Shown: positions 51,958 through 61,802, counted from the first letter of the stretch. The stretch: 64,000 nucleotides of DNA from Flavobacterium sp. ALJ2 (GCF_015594725.1 NZ_JADNRC010000004.1:230538-294537), one strand, 5' to 3'. Numbers and translations are program-made. Notes: generated by a model not told the origin, from the sequence alone.

Positions 51958-53472
51958 TTATTTCTTGAACATTTTTGATAAAACACCAAATACACCTCTT
52001 ATAAAGGTAGCACTTGTTACTACTTTTAATACTGATTTGCCAACGACACTTGCAGTACTAGGTTCATTGCTTATTTTCTTCGAAGATTTCTTCTCTTCTT
52101 GTGAGGAGGTAGCTTGTTCAGCATCGCTAATTTTTTTGGTTAGTATCTCGTAAGCGCTTTCACGGTCGATTATCTCACTGTATTTCTTAACTAATTTAGA
52201 TTTCTGATTGATTTCCTGGATTTCACTTTCCGTTAGCACGTCCATTCTACTCATTGGAGCTCTCATCATGGTTGCTACTAACGGCGTAGGGATACCCTTT
52301 TCGTTTAATGCAGTTACCAATGCCTCTCCAATACCTAAACTTGTAAGCAGTTCGTCAGTTTTGTAATATTTAGATGTAGGGTAGTTATCAGCAGTTTTTT
52401 TAATAGCTTGTCTATCGTTAGCAGTAAAAGCTCTCAGAGCATGCTGGATTTTTAATCCCAATTGAGCTAAAACACCACTTGGAACATCCATCGGGTTTTG
52501 AGTTACAAAATAAACTCCAACACCCTTTGAACGAATAAGTTTTACAATAGTCTCAATCTGCTCTAATAATACTTTGCTGGCTTCATTAAAGATTAAATGC
52601 GCTTCGTCTATAAAAATGACTAATTCAGGCTGGTCGACATCACCCTTCTCTGGCATTTGTTGGTATATCTCAGCAAGAAGGCTCAGCATAAAAGTGGAGA
52701 ATAGTTTAGGTTTATCCTGAATATCTGTTAAACGAATGATATTCACATAACCTTTTCCATTCTCATCGATACGCATTAAATCATCAATTTCAAATGATAA
52801 TTCGCCAAAAAAGATATCAGCTCCTTGTTGTTCAAGTTCGATTATTTTTCTAAGTATGGTTCCAGTTGTAGCAGTAGATATTTTGCCATAACTAGCTGCA
52901 ATTTCATCTTTTCCTTCCTCAGTAATATAGTTAATAACCTTTTTAATGTCTTTTAAGTCTAGTAAAGGCATTTTGTTATCATCACAATATTTAAAAATCA
53001 CAGAAATAACACCCGATTGCGTGTCGTTTAATCCTAGTATTCTAGAAAATAAAACAGGCCCAAATTCCGAAACAGTAGCGCGTAATCTCACTCCGCTTTG
53101 CTCAGAAAGAGTCATTAATTCTACAGGGAATTGTGATGTTTTATAAGGAATGTCAATTTTAGCATGACGCTCAGTAATAAAGGATTTTTCTTCCCCTTCT
53201 TTTGCAATACCACTAAAATCACCCTTTATATCCATCATTAAGACAGGAATTCCAGCTAGAGAAAGTTGCTCAGATAATACCTGAATTGTCTTTGTTTTTC
53301 CAGTTCCGGTAGCCCCAGCAATTAATCCGTGACGATTTAATGTCTTTAATGGTATTTTTACATGTGCATTCAGAGGCTCACCATTATAGAGTGCTCCACC
53401 AAGAATAATACTCTCTCCTTTGGTTTGATAACCATCATTTATACTTTGAATAAATTCGTCTTTTTGGCTCAT
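51958..53472 (-). CDS. HerA-like ATPase (DUF853 family)
   Basis: 504 aa hexameric-type P-loop ATPase. Walker A GATGTGKTKT near residue 52, Walker B with LVIFIDEAHLIF (about 283-294), and GVYFVTQNPMDVPSGVL as arginine-finger/sensor region place it in the HerA/FtsK superfamily group DUF853. The C-terminal 90 residues are low-complexity (EEKKSSKKISN). HerA proteins pump DNA with a NurA nuclease; no NurA is adjacent, so its role is open. Confidence 0.85.
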   Translation of the reverse strand: MSQKDEFIQSINDGYQTKGESIILGGALYNGEPLNAHVKIPLKTLNRHGLIAGATGTGKTKTIQVLSEQLSLAGIPVLMMDIKGDFSGIAKEGEEKSFITERHAKIDIPYKTSQFPVELMTLSEQSGVRLRATVSEFGPVLFSRILGLNDTQSGVISVIFKYCDDNKMPLLDLKDIKKVINYITEEGKDEIAASYGKISTATTGTILRKIIELEQQGADIFFGELSFEIDDLMRIDENGKGYVNIIRLTDIQDKPKLFSTFMLSLLAEIYQQMPEKGDVDQPELVIFIDEAHLIFNEASKVLLEQIETIVKLIRSKGVGVYFVTQNPMDVPSGVLAQLGLKIQHALRAFTANDRQAIKKTADNYPTSKYYKTDELLTSLGIGEALVTALNEKGIPTPLVATMMRAPMSRMDVLTESEIQEINQKSKLVKKYSEIIDRESAYEILTKKISDAEQATSSQEEKKSSKKISNEPSTASVVGKSVLKVVTSATFIRGVFGVLSKMFKK

Positions 53473-53850
53473 ATTTTATGTAACATTAATTCAGTTGCAA
53501 GATATTATTTTTTTCTTAAATCGTTTAATTCAGAGATGTTAGCGTAAAAAAAATCTATTTTTGTTAAAAATAAAAATAAAAATTATTTTCTTAACATATC
53601 AGGAGGATTTTGGCAGATTGTGTTTCTTTTTATTAAATTGTTGTAAATTTTATTATAAATAATTATTTTTTAACTTCGATTTTATTTAAAATTCAATTAA
53701 TACGATTAGATAATTTTGTGATTAGGTTAAATTAATTGGAATTAAACTGAAAAAAGTTTTTTTATTTAAACTAAAAATATAAATTTGCTCCACTACAAGT
53801 TTATTATAACTAAAAAATAAAATTATTTAAAACTATTAAAATTAAAAAAA
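53473..53850. other. Gene-free promoter region of exbB
   Basis: Very AT-rich. TAAATTTG at 53780-53787 fits the -7 element, 63 nt before ATG 53851. I see no gene, no repeat and no obvious operator in the rest. Confidence 0.45.
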
Positions 53851-54672
53851 ATGGCAAACGTTAAAGTTAAAAAAGAAAGTACTTCAAATGGCGGAGGAAT
53901 GGTGTCAGGATTGATTATTGCAGCATGTATTTTTGTGGGTTGGTGTATTTGGAATTTCCTAATGGGATCTCCTTCAAATTTTGAAGGTGGTAATGTTGAA
54001 GGGCATCCATTAAATATATTAGGAATGGTTTATCATGGAGGTATTATCGTTCCAATTTTGTTAGGTATGTTATTAATGGTTCTTGTGTTTTCTATCGAAA
54101 GATATACAGTTATCACTAAAGCAGCTGGAAAAGTAAACTTGGATAAATTTATGAAAAGTGTTCAAGGAAGTATTAAAGAAGGAAACATTGATGCAGCTAT
54201 CGCTTCATGTGACAAACAACAAGGTTCAGTTGCAAATGCAATTAAATCAGCTTTAATTAAATACCAAGAAGTTAAAAAAGAAGGATTCAACAGTGAAGAA
54301 GCTTCAGAAACTATTCACAAAGAAATCGAAGAAGTAACTTCATTAGAAATGCCAATGTTAGAGAAAAACATGACAATTATCTCAGCTTTAGTATCTTTAG
54401 GTACATTAGGAGGATTGTTAGGAACAGTATCTGGTATGATTAAAGCATTTAGCGCATTAGCATCTACAGGTACTCCTGATCAAGCTGCACTTGCAAATGG
54501 TATTTCTGAGGCACTTGTAAATACTGCAACTGGTATTAGTACATCTATCTTTGCAATTATTGCTTACAACTTCTTTACATCTAAAATTGATGATTTGACT
54601 TACTCTATTGATGAAGCAGGTACGACTATCGTAAATACTTACAGACATTTCAGAGGAAGTTTAAGACAATAA
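53851..54672 (+). CDS. exbB: MotA/TolQ/ExbB proton channel protein
   Basis: 273 aa inner-membrane protein with three helices: one N-terminal (GLIIAACIFVGWCIWNFLM), one near residue 65-85 (GMVYHGGIIVPILLGMLLMVLVF), and one near 175-200 (ISALVSLGTLGGLLGTVSGMI). The cytoplasmic loop and TLGGLLGTVSGM are family features. It forms the proton channel with the two ExbD subunits that powers TonB. First gene of the operon. Confidence 0.93.
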   Translation: MANVKVKKESTSNGGGMVSGLIIAACIFVGWCIWNFLMGSPSNFEGGNVEGHPLNILGMVYHGGIIVPILLGMLLMVLVFSIERYTVITKAAGKVNLDKFMKSVQGSIKEGNIDAAIASCDKQQGSVANAIKSALIKYQEVKKEGFNSEEASETIHKEIEEVTSLEMPMLEKNMTIISALVSLGTLGGLLGTVSGMIKAFSALASTGTPDQAALANGISEALVNTATGISTSIFAIIAYNFFTSKIDDLTYSIDEAGTTIVNTYRHFRGSLRQ

Positions 54673-54717
54673 ATAATTTTTTAGCATGATTATTGCTAAA
54701 TTTAAAAATAAAAGATA

Positions 54718-55329
54718 ATGGCAAAAATAAAAATGAAAAAAAAGTCAATGTCTACAGACATGACTGCCATGTGTGATGTTGCGTTTCTTTTGTTGACATT
54801 CTTTATTTTGACTGCTACTGCAAAAGTGCCTGAGGCACTTCCTGTAGACACGCCTTCATCTACTGTACAAACTAAATTGCCTGAAACGGATTTAGCTACA
54901 ATTACAATAGGAAAAGGAAAAATATTTTTTGATTTGAAAGGAAGAGAAGTTCGTAAAAGAACTTTGGAGCTAATGTCAGAGAAATATGGTGTTGCTTTTA
55001 CTGATGATGATAAAACTGAATTCTCTTTGATGGAAGGATTTGGAGTTCCGATTACAAGTTTGAAACAAATCATTGAAATGAAAGCGGCTGATAGAAGTAA
55101 AGCTGGTCAACCTGGTATTCCAAAAGATTCTTTAGATAATCAGTTAAAAGAATGGGTTTACAATGCACGTATTGCAAATATTGAAGTTGCTGATAAAGAA
55201 TTGCAATTTGCTATAAAAGGAGATGCAAAGGAAGAATATCCTGCGATTCGTAAAGTGATGGATATCCTGCAAGATCAAAAAATCAATACCTTTAACTTGG
55301 TTACTGGTTTGAGAGGAAAAGACTTTTAA
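54718..55329 (+). CDS. exbD: ExbD/TolR-type protein 1
   Basis: 203 aa with a short basic cytoplasmic N-terminus (KMKKKSMSTDMTAMCDVAFLL), one helix carrying the conserved Asp of the proton path (CDVAFLLLTFFI), and a periplasmic domain of about 150 aa longer than in E. coli. Bacteroidetes often carry two ExbD copies in series; the second begins 20 nt after this one. Confidence 0.9.
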   Translation: MAKIKMKKKSMSTDMTAMCDVAFLLLTFFILTATAKVPEALPVDTPSSTVQTKLPETDLATITIGKGKIFFDLKGREVRKRTLELMSEKYGVAFTDDDKTEFSLMEGFGVPITSLKQIIEMKAADRSKAGQPGIPKDSLDNQLKEWVYNARIANIEVADKELQFAIKGDAKEEYPAIRKVMDILQDQKINTFNLVTGLRGKDF

Positions 55330-55348
55330 TTAAAAAACATACACTAAA

Positions 55349-55906
55349 ATGGCTGAATTAAATACCGGCGACGGTGGAGGCGAGAAAGGTGGTAAAGTAA
55401 GAAGTAAAAAGCAAAACGCAAAAGTAGATTTAACTGCGATGGTGGATTTAGCTTTCTTATTGATCACATTCTTTATGCTTACCACAACGTTGTCAAAGCC
55501 TCAATCGATGAGTTTGGGGTTGCCAGATAAAGAGAAAGATCCTAAAGAGAAGAATGATATAAAAGTTGATGAGAATCGTACAATGACTTTATTGTTAGGA
55601 GACGATAATAAATTAACTTATTATATGGGATTGTTAGCAACTCCTATCACTGGGCCTAAAGATATTGCTTATGGTAAAGACGGGATTCGTAAAGAATTGT
55701 TAAGCAGAAAAAAATCTGTTTTAGAATATTCTGCTGGAATTGGTAAACCGAAAAACGGAATTATTGTAATCATTAAACCGACTAAAAAATCTACTTACAA
55801 AAATTTGGTTGATATCTTGGATGAGATGGCTATTACTGGTGTAGAAACCTATGCAATCGTTAATGAGTTTTCACCAGAGGAAACAAAACTGGTAGATAAA
55901 AAATAA
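55349..55906 (+). CDS. exbD: ExbD/TolR-type protein 2
   Basis: 185 aa, built like the first ExbD: an N-terminal Gly/Lys-rich segment, AKVDLTAMVDLAFLLITFFML with the conserved Asp, and a periplasmic domain ending VETYAIVNEFS. The two proteins differ enough to be subunits with separate tasks. Confidence 0.9.
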   Translation: MAELNTGDGGGEKGGKVRSKKQNAKVDLTAMVDLAFLLITFFMLTTTLSKPQSMSLGLPDKEKDPKEKNDIKVDENRTMTLLLGDDNKLTYYMGLLATPITGPKDIAYGKDGIRKELLSRKKSVLEYSAGIGKPKNGIIVIIKPTKKSTYKNLVDILDEMAITGVETYAIVNEFSPEETKLVDKK

Positions 55907-55945
55907 GAGCAATCTTATCTTTTAACACCCTAATAATCAATAGAA

Positions 55946-56740
55946 ATGAAATTAGATATTATAAAAAACCAGTGGCTTGATATCGTATTCGAAGGGCGTA
56001 ACAAGATATATGGTGCATATGAGCTAAGAAAATCTAATCAGAAAACTACGGTAAGAGCACTTATCATAGGGTCTGTTATTTTTTCACTTCTTATTGCAGC
56101 TCCAGTTATCGCGAACCTTTTGCCAGATTCTAAAACAGAAGAAGGTCCTAAAGATATTAAGATTACCACTGTAAAATTACCTCCTAAGAAAGAGGAAATT
56201 AAACCGAATCTTCCGCCTCCACCACCGCCACCTCCAAAAGTGGATCAAGTGAAGTTTGTGAAGCCGGTTGTAGCAAAAGCTAATGAAGTAACTGAAGAGC
56301 CACCAAAATTAGTGGAGCTTAAAGAGAAAAAAATTGGTGCTGAAACTATTAAAGGAGATCCAGATGCAATATTACATGTAGAACCAGTAGGTACAGGAAC
56401 AGCTGCAGTAGTTGAAGAGGATAATCAAGTGTATAACACCGCTGGTATCGAAGTTAAACCTGAATTCCCTGGAGGAATTGAAAAATTCTACAAATTCGTA
56501 GGAAATAATTATAGAACTCCAGAAGAAGAAGGATTAAAAGGTAAAGTATATGTTACTTTCGTAGTTGAAAAAGACGGTTCGTTAACCGACATTAAAGTTT
56601 TAAGAGATATAGGTTATGGAACAGGAACCGAGGCGATTAGAGTTTTAAAGAAATGTCCAAAATGGAACCCAGGTGAGCAAAATGGTAAGAAAGTTAGAGT
56701 ATTGTACTCTCTTCCTATTACTATCCAATCTGCAGACTAA
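55946..56740 (+). CDS. tonB: TonB energy transducer
   Basis: 264 aa. N-terminal helix (about residues 36-57), a proline-rich periplasmic spacer (LPPPPPPPPKVDQ near 88-100), and a C-terminal TonB domain (about 175-262, KVYVTFVVEKDGSLTDIKV, ending SLPITIQSAD) that contacts TonB boxes of outer-membrane receptors. The cytoplasmic N-terminus starts NQWLDIVFEGRNKIYGAYELRK, a Bacteroidetes-specific head. Its stop overlaps the start of the next gene (TAATG). Confidence 0.93.
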   Translation: MKLDIIKNQWLDIVFEGRNKIYGAYELRKSNQKTTVRALIIGSVIFSLLIAAPVIANLLPDSKTEEGPKDIKITTVKLPPKKEEIKPNLPPPPPPPPKVDQVKFVKPVVAKANEVTEEPPKLVELKEKKIGAETIKGDPDAILHVEPVGTGTAAVVEEDNQVYNTAGIEVKPEFPGGIEKFYKFVGNNYRTPEEEGLKGKVYVTFVVEKDGSLTDIKVLRDIGYGTGTEAIRVLKKCPKWNPGEQNGKKVRVLYSLPITIQSAD

Positions 56741-56970
56741 TGTTGAAACAACTGCTTGATAATATTAAGAAGAAATCGCTAAAAGAGCGATTTCTTCTTG
56801 TTTTAGGAATGTTCTTCTTCCTAATGTATTTTGTGATAGGTTTAGCAATTATTTTTTGGAAAACCTTACCAATCGCGATGGAATATAAGTACAGAGTTGC
56901 TTTTGGTATATTATTAATTGTATATTCGTTTATAAGATTTGTTAGATTTTTTAATTCAAATACAGATTAA
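56740..56970 (+). CDS. Small two-helix membrane protein in the TonB operon
   Basis: 76 aa. A basic, amphipathic N-terminus (LLDNIKKKSLKERFLL) and two hydrophobic segments (about 23-42 and 54-68). ATG overlaps the tonB stop by one base, so translation is coupled. No family recognised; conservation of position would indicate a role in the energising complex. Confidence 0.7.
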   Translation: MLKQLLDNIKKKSLKERFLLVLGMFFFLMYFVIGLAIIFWKTLPIAMEYKYRVAFGILLIVYSFIRFVRFFNSNTD

Positions 56971-56972
56971 AC

Positions 56973-57893
56973 ATGCTTAAGAATAGTAAAATTTTGTTAT
57001 TAGTAATATTTGGTTTCTTGTTCATTACTTGTAATCAGAAAGATAAGAGTAAAGATGAAAAAGAAACTATACTTAAAGGAACTATGGATATTGCCGTGGA
57101 TGAAACATTAGTTCCCATTGTCGAGGATCAGGTAGCTGTTTTTGAAGGTACTTACGATGCGAAAATTACTATTAAGCCAAAATCTGAAGCCGAAATTATT
57201 AATGATTTATTAAATCAGAAATCTACTGTTGCTTTTACTGCAAGAGATTTAACTAAAGAAGAGAGAGACGTTTTTAATAATAAGAAAATAGTACCTAAAG
57301 TAACAGCAGTTGCTATAGATGCAATTGCATTTATTTCAAACAAAGGCAATAATGATACTTTAATTGCGTTGAAAAGTGTAATTAATTTTATGCAAGGTAA
57401 ACCTGAAGCAAATATCAAAGGATTAGTCTTTGATAATCCAAACTCGAGTACAGTACGATATTTAAAAACATTGGCAGGAGTTAAAGATATTCCCAAAGAA
57501 GGTGTTTTTTCATTTAAAACGAATGAAGAAGTAATTAAATTCGTGTCCGAAAATAAAGGAATGATCGGGGTTGTTGGAGTAAATTGGTTATCACAACCAT
57601 CTCCGGAGTTAAAAGAGTTTGTAGCTAAAATAAATGTGTTGAGCGTAAAAGGCCTTACAAGTGATAAGTTTATTGCTCCAACTCAAAATAACATAGCAGA
57701 AGAGACTTATCCTTTGGCACGTGATTTGTATATTATAAACTGTCAGGGATATTCTGGATTAGGTATTGGGTTTGCTTCTTTTGTAGGAGGAGATATTGGA
57801 CAAAGAATAATTCTCAAATCTGGATTATTGCCAGTGCGAATTCCTGGAAGAAAACTTAATATTAGGAGTGAAATTATTAAAGAAAAAGAATAA
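56973..57893 (+). CDS. PstS-like substrate-binding lipoprotein
   Basis: 306 aa lipoprotein with signal ending FITC (Cys20). The body resembles phosphate-type periplasmic binding proteins: TMDIAVDETLVPIVEDQVAVF near the start, TARDLTKEE, NSSTVRYLKTLAGV (binding loop with Ser/Thr/Arg) and GIGFASFVGGDIGQRIIL. It begins 3 nt after the previous stop, inside the TonB operon. No ABC permease or ATPase follows, so it is not part of a standard transporter. Confidence 0.75.
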   Translation: MLKNSKILLLVIFGFLFITCNQKDKSKDEKETILKGTMDIAVDETLVPIVEDQVAVFEGTYDAKITIKPKSEAEIINDLLNQKSTVAFTARDLTKEERDVFNNKKIVPKVTAVAIDAIAFISNKGNNDTLIALKSVINFMQGKPEANIKGLVFDNPNSSTVRYLKTLAGVKDIPKEGVFSFKTNEEVIKFVSENKGMIGVVGVNWLSQPSPELKEFVAKINVLSVKGLTSDKFIAPTQNNIAEETYPLARDLYIINCQGYSGLGIGFASFVGGDIGQRIILKSGLLPVRIPGRKLNIRSEIIKEKE

Positions 57894-57909
57894 ATTAATT
57901 ATAATAGAG

Positions 57910-59577
57910 ATGAATAAATTTAAAATTTTTAGTGTTGCATTAATGGCCACTGCTGCGGGAGCTTATGCGCAAGATATAAGCCAGGCTAAAAAAGCTATCG
58001 ATGCAGAGCAATTTGAAAAGGCAAAAACAGTTCTACAATCAATTATTAAAGCTAAACCAACAGATGGTGAGGCTCCATTTATATTGGGTAATGTATACTT
58101 AAGTCAACAAGTTGCTGACTCAGCTAAGATATATTATCTTAATAGTGTAGCGGCCTCAAGCCGTGCTAATCTTGGTTATATTGGTTTAGGTCAATTAGAT
58201 TTAGATAATAAAAATGTAGCTGCAGCTCAGGCTAATTTTGCTTCAGCTATAAAGCCAATGAAAAGAAAAGATGTAGAAGAGTTTATCTATATAGGTAGAG
58301 CATATATAAATTCTGTTAATCCAGATTATAAAAATGCTATTACTACTTTAAACCGTGCTTTAGCGTTAGATTCACAAAATGCTCAAGTGCTTTTGGCACT
58401 AGGTGATGCATATTATGGAGATAATAATCAGAATGAAGCTTACAAATCATATCGTAATGCATTCCAAGCAGATCCTACTTTGTTGAGAGCAAAAATGCAA
58501 CTAGGTGTATTGTTAAAAGGAGCAAAATCATATGATGAAGCTATTAAATCTTTTAACGAGGTTATCGCTTTAGAAGCTAATTATGGTCCTGTTTACAGAG
58601 AGTTAGCTGAAACATATTACAAATGGGCTAGAAATAAACCTTCTACAAGAGAGGCTAATTATCAAAAAGCAATTACTAATTATGAGAAATATTTAAGTCT
58701 TACAGATTATTCTATTCATTCAAGAATGCGTCATGCAGATTTCTTAATCTTAGTTGAGGACTATAAAGCCTTAGAAAAAGAAGCTAATGAAATGGTTAAA
58801 TTAGATAAAGTTAACCCTAGAATTTTTAGATATTTAGGATATGCAGCATATGAAAATGATAATGTAGATGTTGCTATTAAATCTTTGGAGGATTATACTA
58901 AAAACCCGAATAATAAAATTATCGCTAAAGATTACTTGTACTTAGGTTTTGCAAAAATTAAAAAAGGTACAAGTGCTGATGGAGCTTCAATTGATCCAGC
59001 TGCATTCGAAGCGGGTTTAGTAGAAATCAGAAAAGCTATTACAATGGAGCCTTTGGCAGTTCAGGATTTAGGAGATCTTGGAAAAGTATTGTTTGGTAAA
59101 AAACTATATAAAGAAGCAGCTATACTTTTTGAATTTGGAACTAAAGTTCCAGAATCTACAACTTATTTAGATGATAATGTTTATTATGGATTGTCTGTTT
59201 TCTACGATAATAATAAAGCTAATGTTAAGCCAGATCCAATTGCTTTACAAAAAGCAGATGCTGCGTTTGTAAATGTACTTACGGCTTCACCAACATATCA
59301 AGAGGCTTATCTTTATAGAGCAAGAACAAACAGATTGCTTGAAAATGATGAAGTGATGACTCAGAACTATGAAGAGTATATTGCTAAATCTACTGAAAAG
59401 GGAGCCGAAGAGCTTGCTAAACCAGCGGTTAAGACTAAATTTGTAGAAGCTTATAATAATATGGCAGCAAGTTATGCTAATACAGACAAAGCAAAAGCAA
59501 TCGAGTATTTCAATAAAACATTAGCATTGGATCCTACTAATGCATACGCAACACAGTCTTTGAATACTTTAAAATAA
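57910..59577 (+). CDS. TPR-repeat exported protein
   Basis: 555 aa from ATG 57910 (MNKFKIFSVALMATAAGAYA), with a signal peptide ending AYAQ. Upstream in-frame ATG at 57868 lies inside the preceding gene. The rest is tandem tetratricopeptide repeats (for example ALGDAYYGDNNQNEAYKSYR and KAIEYFNKTLALDPTNAYAT), at least eight units. It likely serves as a periplasmic scaffold for the energy-transduction or a linked envelope complex. Last gene of the operon, ended by the hairpin 59599-59632. Confidence 0.85.
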   Translation: MNKFKIFSVALMATAAGAYAQDISQAKKAIDAEQFEKAKTVLQSIIKAKPTDGEAPFILGNVYLSQQVADSAKIYYLNSVAASSRANLGYIGLGQLDLDNKNVAAAQANFASAIKPMKRKDVEEFIYIGRAYINSVNPDYKNAITTLNRALALDSQNAQVLLALGDAYYGDNNQNEAYKSYRNAFQADPTLLRAKMQLGVLLKGAKSYDEAIKSFNEVIALEANYGPVYRELAETYYKWARNKPSTREANYQKAITNYEKYLSLTDYSIHSRMRHADFLILVEDYKALEKEANEMVKLDKVNPRIFRYLGYAAYENDNVDVAIKSLEDYTKNPNNKIIAKDYLYLGFAKIKKGTSADGASIDPAAFEAGLVEIRKAITMEPLAVQDLGDLGKVLFGKKLYKEAAILFEFGTKVPESTTYLDDNVYYGLSVFYDNNKANVKPDPIALQKADAAFVNVLTASPTYQEAYLYRARTNRLLENDEVMTQNYEEYIAKSTEKGAEELAKPAVKTKFVEAYNNMAASYANTDKAKAIEYFNKTLALDPTNAYATQSLNTLK

Positions 59578-59598
59578 TTTAAAGATTAACACTATTTT

Positions 59599-59632
59599 AA
59601 AACCGATAGCTCTTTGAGTTATCGGTTTTTTT
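59599..59632 (+). terminator. Terminator of the TonB operon
   Basis: AAAACCGATAGCT/AGTTATCGGTTTT stem with a G-U pair, 5-nt loop, and a T run, 21 nt past the stop. Confidence 0.85.
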
Positions 59633-59653
59633 ATTGTTCCATTTTTTATTGAC

Positions 59654-59661
59654 TATCTTTG
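59654..59661 (+). promoter_or_regulatory. -7 element of queE
   Basis: TATCTTTG is an exact TAnnTTTG match 17 nt before ATG 59679. A TTG lies 17 nt upstream of it. Confidence 0.5.
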
Positions 59662-59678
59662 CACTTTAAATTTTAGTA

Positions 59679-60311
59679 ATGTTATCAAAAGAAATACAAT
59701 TAGAAGTAAATAAAGGTAGAATGTTACCCTTGATGGAAGAATTTTATACGATTCAAGGAGAAGGATTTCATACGGGAACAGCAGCTTATTTTATCCGTAT
59801 TGGAGGGTGTGATGTAGGTTGTCATTGGTGCGATGTTAAAGAAAGTTGGAATGCAGAATTGCATCCACCAACAAGTGTTGATCTAATAGTAGGGAATGCA
59901 AGTAAATATGCTGATACAGTCGTTGTTACAGGAGGTGAGCCATTAACATGGGATATGACAGTACTTACGAAGGAGTTAAAAAATAAAAACTTGAAACTCC
60001 ACATCGAAACCTCAGGGGCTTATCCGCTTACAGGAACGTGGGATTGGATCTGTCTTTCGCCAAAAAAGAACAAATTGCCTACACAGACAGTTTATGATAA
60101 TGCCCATGAATTAAAGGTGATTATTTATAATAAACATGATTTTATCTTTGCCGAAGAGCAAGCTGAATTGGTAAATGGAAATGCAATATTATTTCTTCAG
60201 CCAGAATGGAGTAAGAAAGAAGAAATGACGCCGCTTATTGTTGAATATGTGATGAATAATCCAAAATGGAGAGTGTCACTTCAGACTCATAAATATTTAA
60301 ATATTCCTTAA
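59679..60311 (+). CDS. queE: 7-carboxy-7-deazaguanine synthase
   Basis: 210 aa radical-SAM enzyme of queuosine/preQ0 synthesis. The 4Fe-4S motif is CDVGCHWC (CxxxCxxC, about residues 44-51), followed by VVTGGEPLTWD, the SAM-binding GGE motif. It rearranges 6-carboxytetrahydropterin. Together with queA in this window it indicates a queuosine pathway. It is monocistronic with its own terminator (60333-60370). Confidence 0.93.
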   Translation: MLSKEIQLEVNKGRMLPLMEEFYTIQGEGFHTGTAAYFIRIGGCDVGCHWCDVKESWNAELHPPTSVDLIVGNASKYADTVVVTGGEPLTWDMTVLTKELKNKNLKLHIETSGAYPLTGTWDWICLSPKKNKLPTQTVYDNAHELKVIIYNKHDFIFAEEQAELVNGNAILFLQPEWSKKEEMTPLIVEYVMNNPKWRVSLQTHKYLNIP

Positions 60312-60332
60312 TAAAAGGGATGATTATAAAAC

Positions 60333-60370
60333 AAAAGCCTTTTCAAGTACGAAAAGGCTTTTTGTTTTTT
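60333..60370 (+). terminator. Terminator after queE
   Basis: AAAAGCCTTTTC/GAAAAGGCTTTT stem, 6-nt loop and T run; serves queE. Confidence 0.85.
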
Positions 60371-60460
60371 ATGGAGTTATATAAATGTCAATATGGGTAA
60401 AAAGTATACGTATTGAGTAAAAAAGTTTCAAATTGTATTCAGTTAGTAATGCCTTTAGAA

Positions 60461-61003
60461 TTACCACTCTTTTTGTTTTTTTAAAGTTGTGATGTGAGCT
60501 AGGTGATGATTTCCGTGCCAAGCATAAGTTCCGATCATTTGTTTAAGAGAGACTATTGAGTTATTTTCAGGATGAATAAAAGTTTTCTTAAGATCAGCCT
60601 TAGAAAGATTTTTCAAGATGTAACCTAGACGAAAATGCAAACCCTCTAGTAAAGATAATGTTGGTTGTATAGGCATTGTTAAATTATCCGGTAGCTCGGC
60701 CCATAAATCTTCGTGATATGCTTTTATTGTTGGATTGTCTTCAGTTAAAGTCCATTTTATTCTTATAAAACAATTCATATGACTTTCGGCACAATGATGA
60801 ATGAGTTGTCTTACTGTCCAGCCGTCTGGTCGGTATGTGGTGTTAAGCTGCTCGTCAGATAAATTAATGACTTCTTTTTTTAGTCTTTCAGGAAAAGAAG
60901 AAATCTCTTCGATTTTATTCGAAATATAATCAGGAGAATAATTTTCAGGCGCTATAAATTTTCCGATCGGATATTTTAATTTCTCTAAATCTAAATTTTC
61001 CAT
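60461..61003 (-). CDS. DinB/YfiT-family metal-dependent protein
   Basis: 180 aa four-helix protein. Three His in RQLIHHCAESHMNC (about residues 65-78) and HGNHHLAHITTLKKQ near the end (about 161-175) form the metal site of the DinB/YfiT fold (bacillithiol-transferase-like family). The start is ATG 61003. It follows the methyltransferase gene on the same strand by 17 nt, so the two may be one operon. Confidence 0.85.
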   Translation of the reverse strand: MENLDLEKLKYPIGKFIAPENYSPDYISNKIEEISSFPERLKKEVINLSDEQLNTTYRPDGWTVRQLIHHCAESHMNCFIRIKWTLTEDNPTIKAYHEDLWAELPDNLTMPIQPTLSLLEGLHFRLGYILKNLSKADLKKTFIHPENNSIVSLKQMIGTYAWHGNHHLAHITTLKKQKEW

Positions 61004-61020
61004 ACTGTGTGTTTTGTCTT

Positions 61021-61728
61021 TTAAATAGAAAGTCTGGCCAAATAATCATAATGCTCACCTTCTAGCGCAAGTTCACATTTAAAACCATTTGCAACAGCAG
61101 CATTTTGGAGTGTATTATAATCAAGATATAGCCATTCAAAAGCAGATTCTTTTTCTCCTTTATAAGAGATATTAAAAATAACTTCTCCATAATATTCAGT
61201 GTCTGATGGAATCCATTTTCCACCATCCTCATCTTCGTCAAACATATATATTATATCTGAACTATCCAGTAAGATTTGTCCACCAGGATTTAAGAGTGAT
61301 TTTAGCTTAGATAAAAATTTATTACAATTTTCTAGCTTCCCAAAAATCCCAACTCCATTCATTAAAGATAGGATTGTATCGTATTTTTCTCCTTCAAAAG
61401 TTAATACATCTTGCATTTTGGCATTTTTCAGACCACGAAGATTGCAGGTTTCAATCGCTTTTTTAGAAATATCTATAGAGGTTATATCAAGTTTTCTTTC
61501 ATTCTGTAAATACAAACTATGGCTTCCAGCTCCACAACCTACATCTAATGTTTTTCCTTTTGCAAGTTCTAAAGCTTTTTGCTCCAGTTTAGGCATTTCT
61601 TTAAAAGAGCGAAATAAATAAGCAACACTCATTTCGTCAGCTTCAGAAATTGTAGTCTCAGTAATTAAATCCTCAGGCGAATTGTTGGTCTGGAAATCTA
61701 GCATTGCTTTCCCAAAAAGATCTTTCAT
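61021..61728 (-). CDS. Class I SAM-dependent methyltransferase
   Basis: 235 aa Rossmann methyltransferase. Motif I LDVGCGAGSHSLYLQ (about residues 59-73) binds SAM, followed by ITSIDISKKAIETC (motif II acidic residue) and DTILSLMNGVGIFG. Substrate unknown. It begins an operon-like pair with the DinB-fold gene. Confidence 0.87.
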   Translation of the reverse strand: MKDLFGKAMLDFQTNNSPEDLITETTISEADEMSVAYLFRSFKEMPKLEQKALELAKGKTLDVGCGAGSHSLYLQNERKLDITSIDISKKAIETCNLRGLKNAKMQDVLTFEGEKYDTILSLMNGVGIFGKLENCNKFLSKLKSLLNPGGQILLDSSDIIYMFDEDEDGGKWIPSDTEYYGEVIFNISYKGEKESAFEWLYLDYNTLQNAAVANGFKCELALEGEHYDYLARLSI

Positions 61729-61802
61729 TGTATTTTAGTTCAAAGTTTAAGGTTTCAAGTTCAAAGTTGTTTAATTTTGCAAATCAACTTTAAAAATTAA
61801 AC

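Noticed and set aside
54702..55073. Minus-strand frame of 123 codons over exbD
   Set aside because: It is antisense to a clear ExbD protein with the conserved Asp helix.
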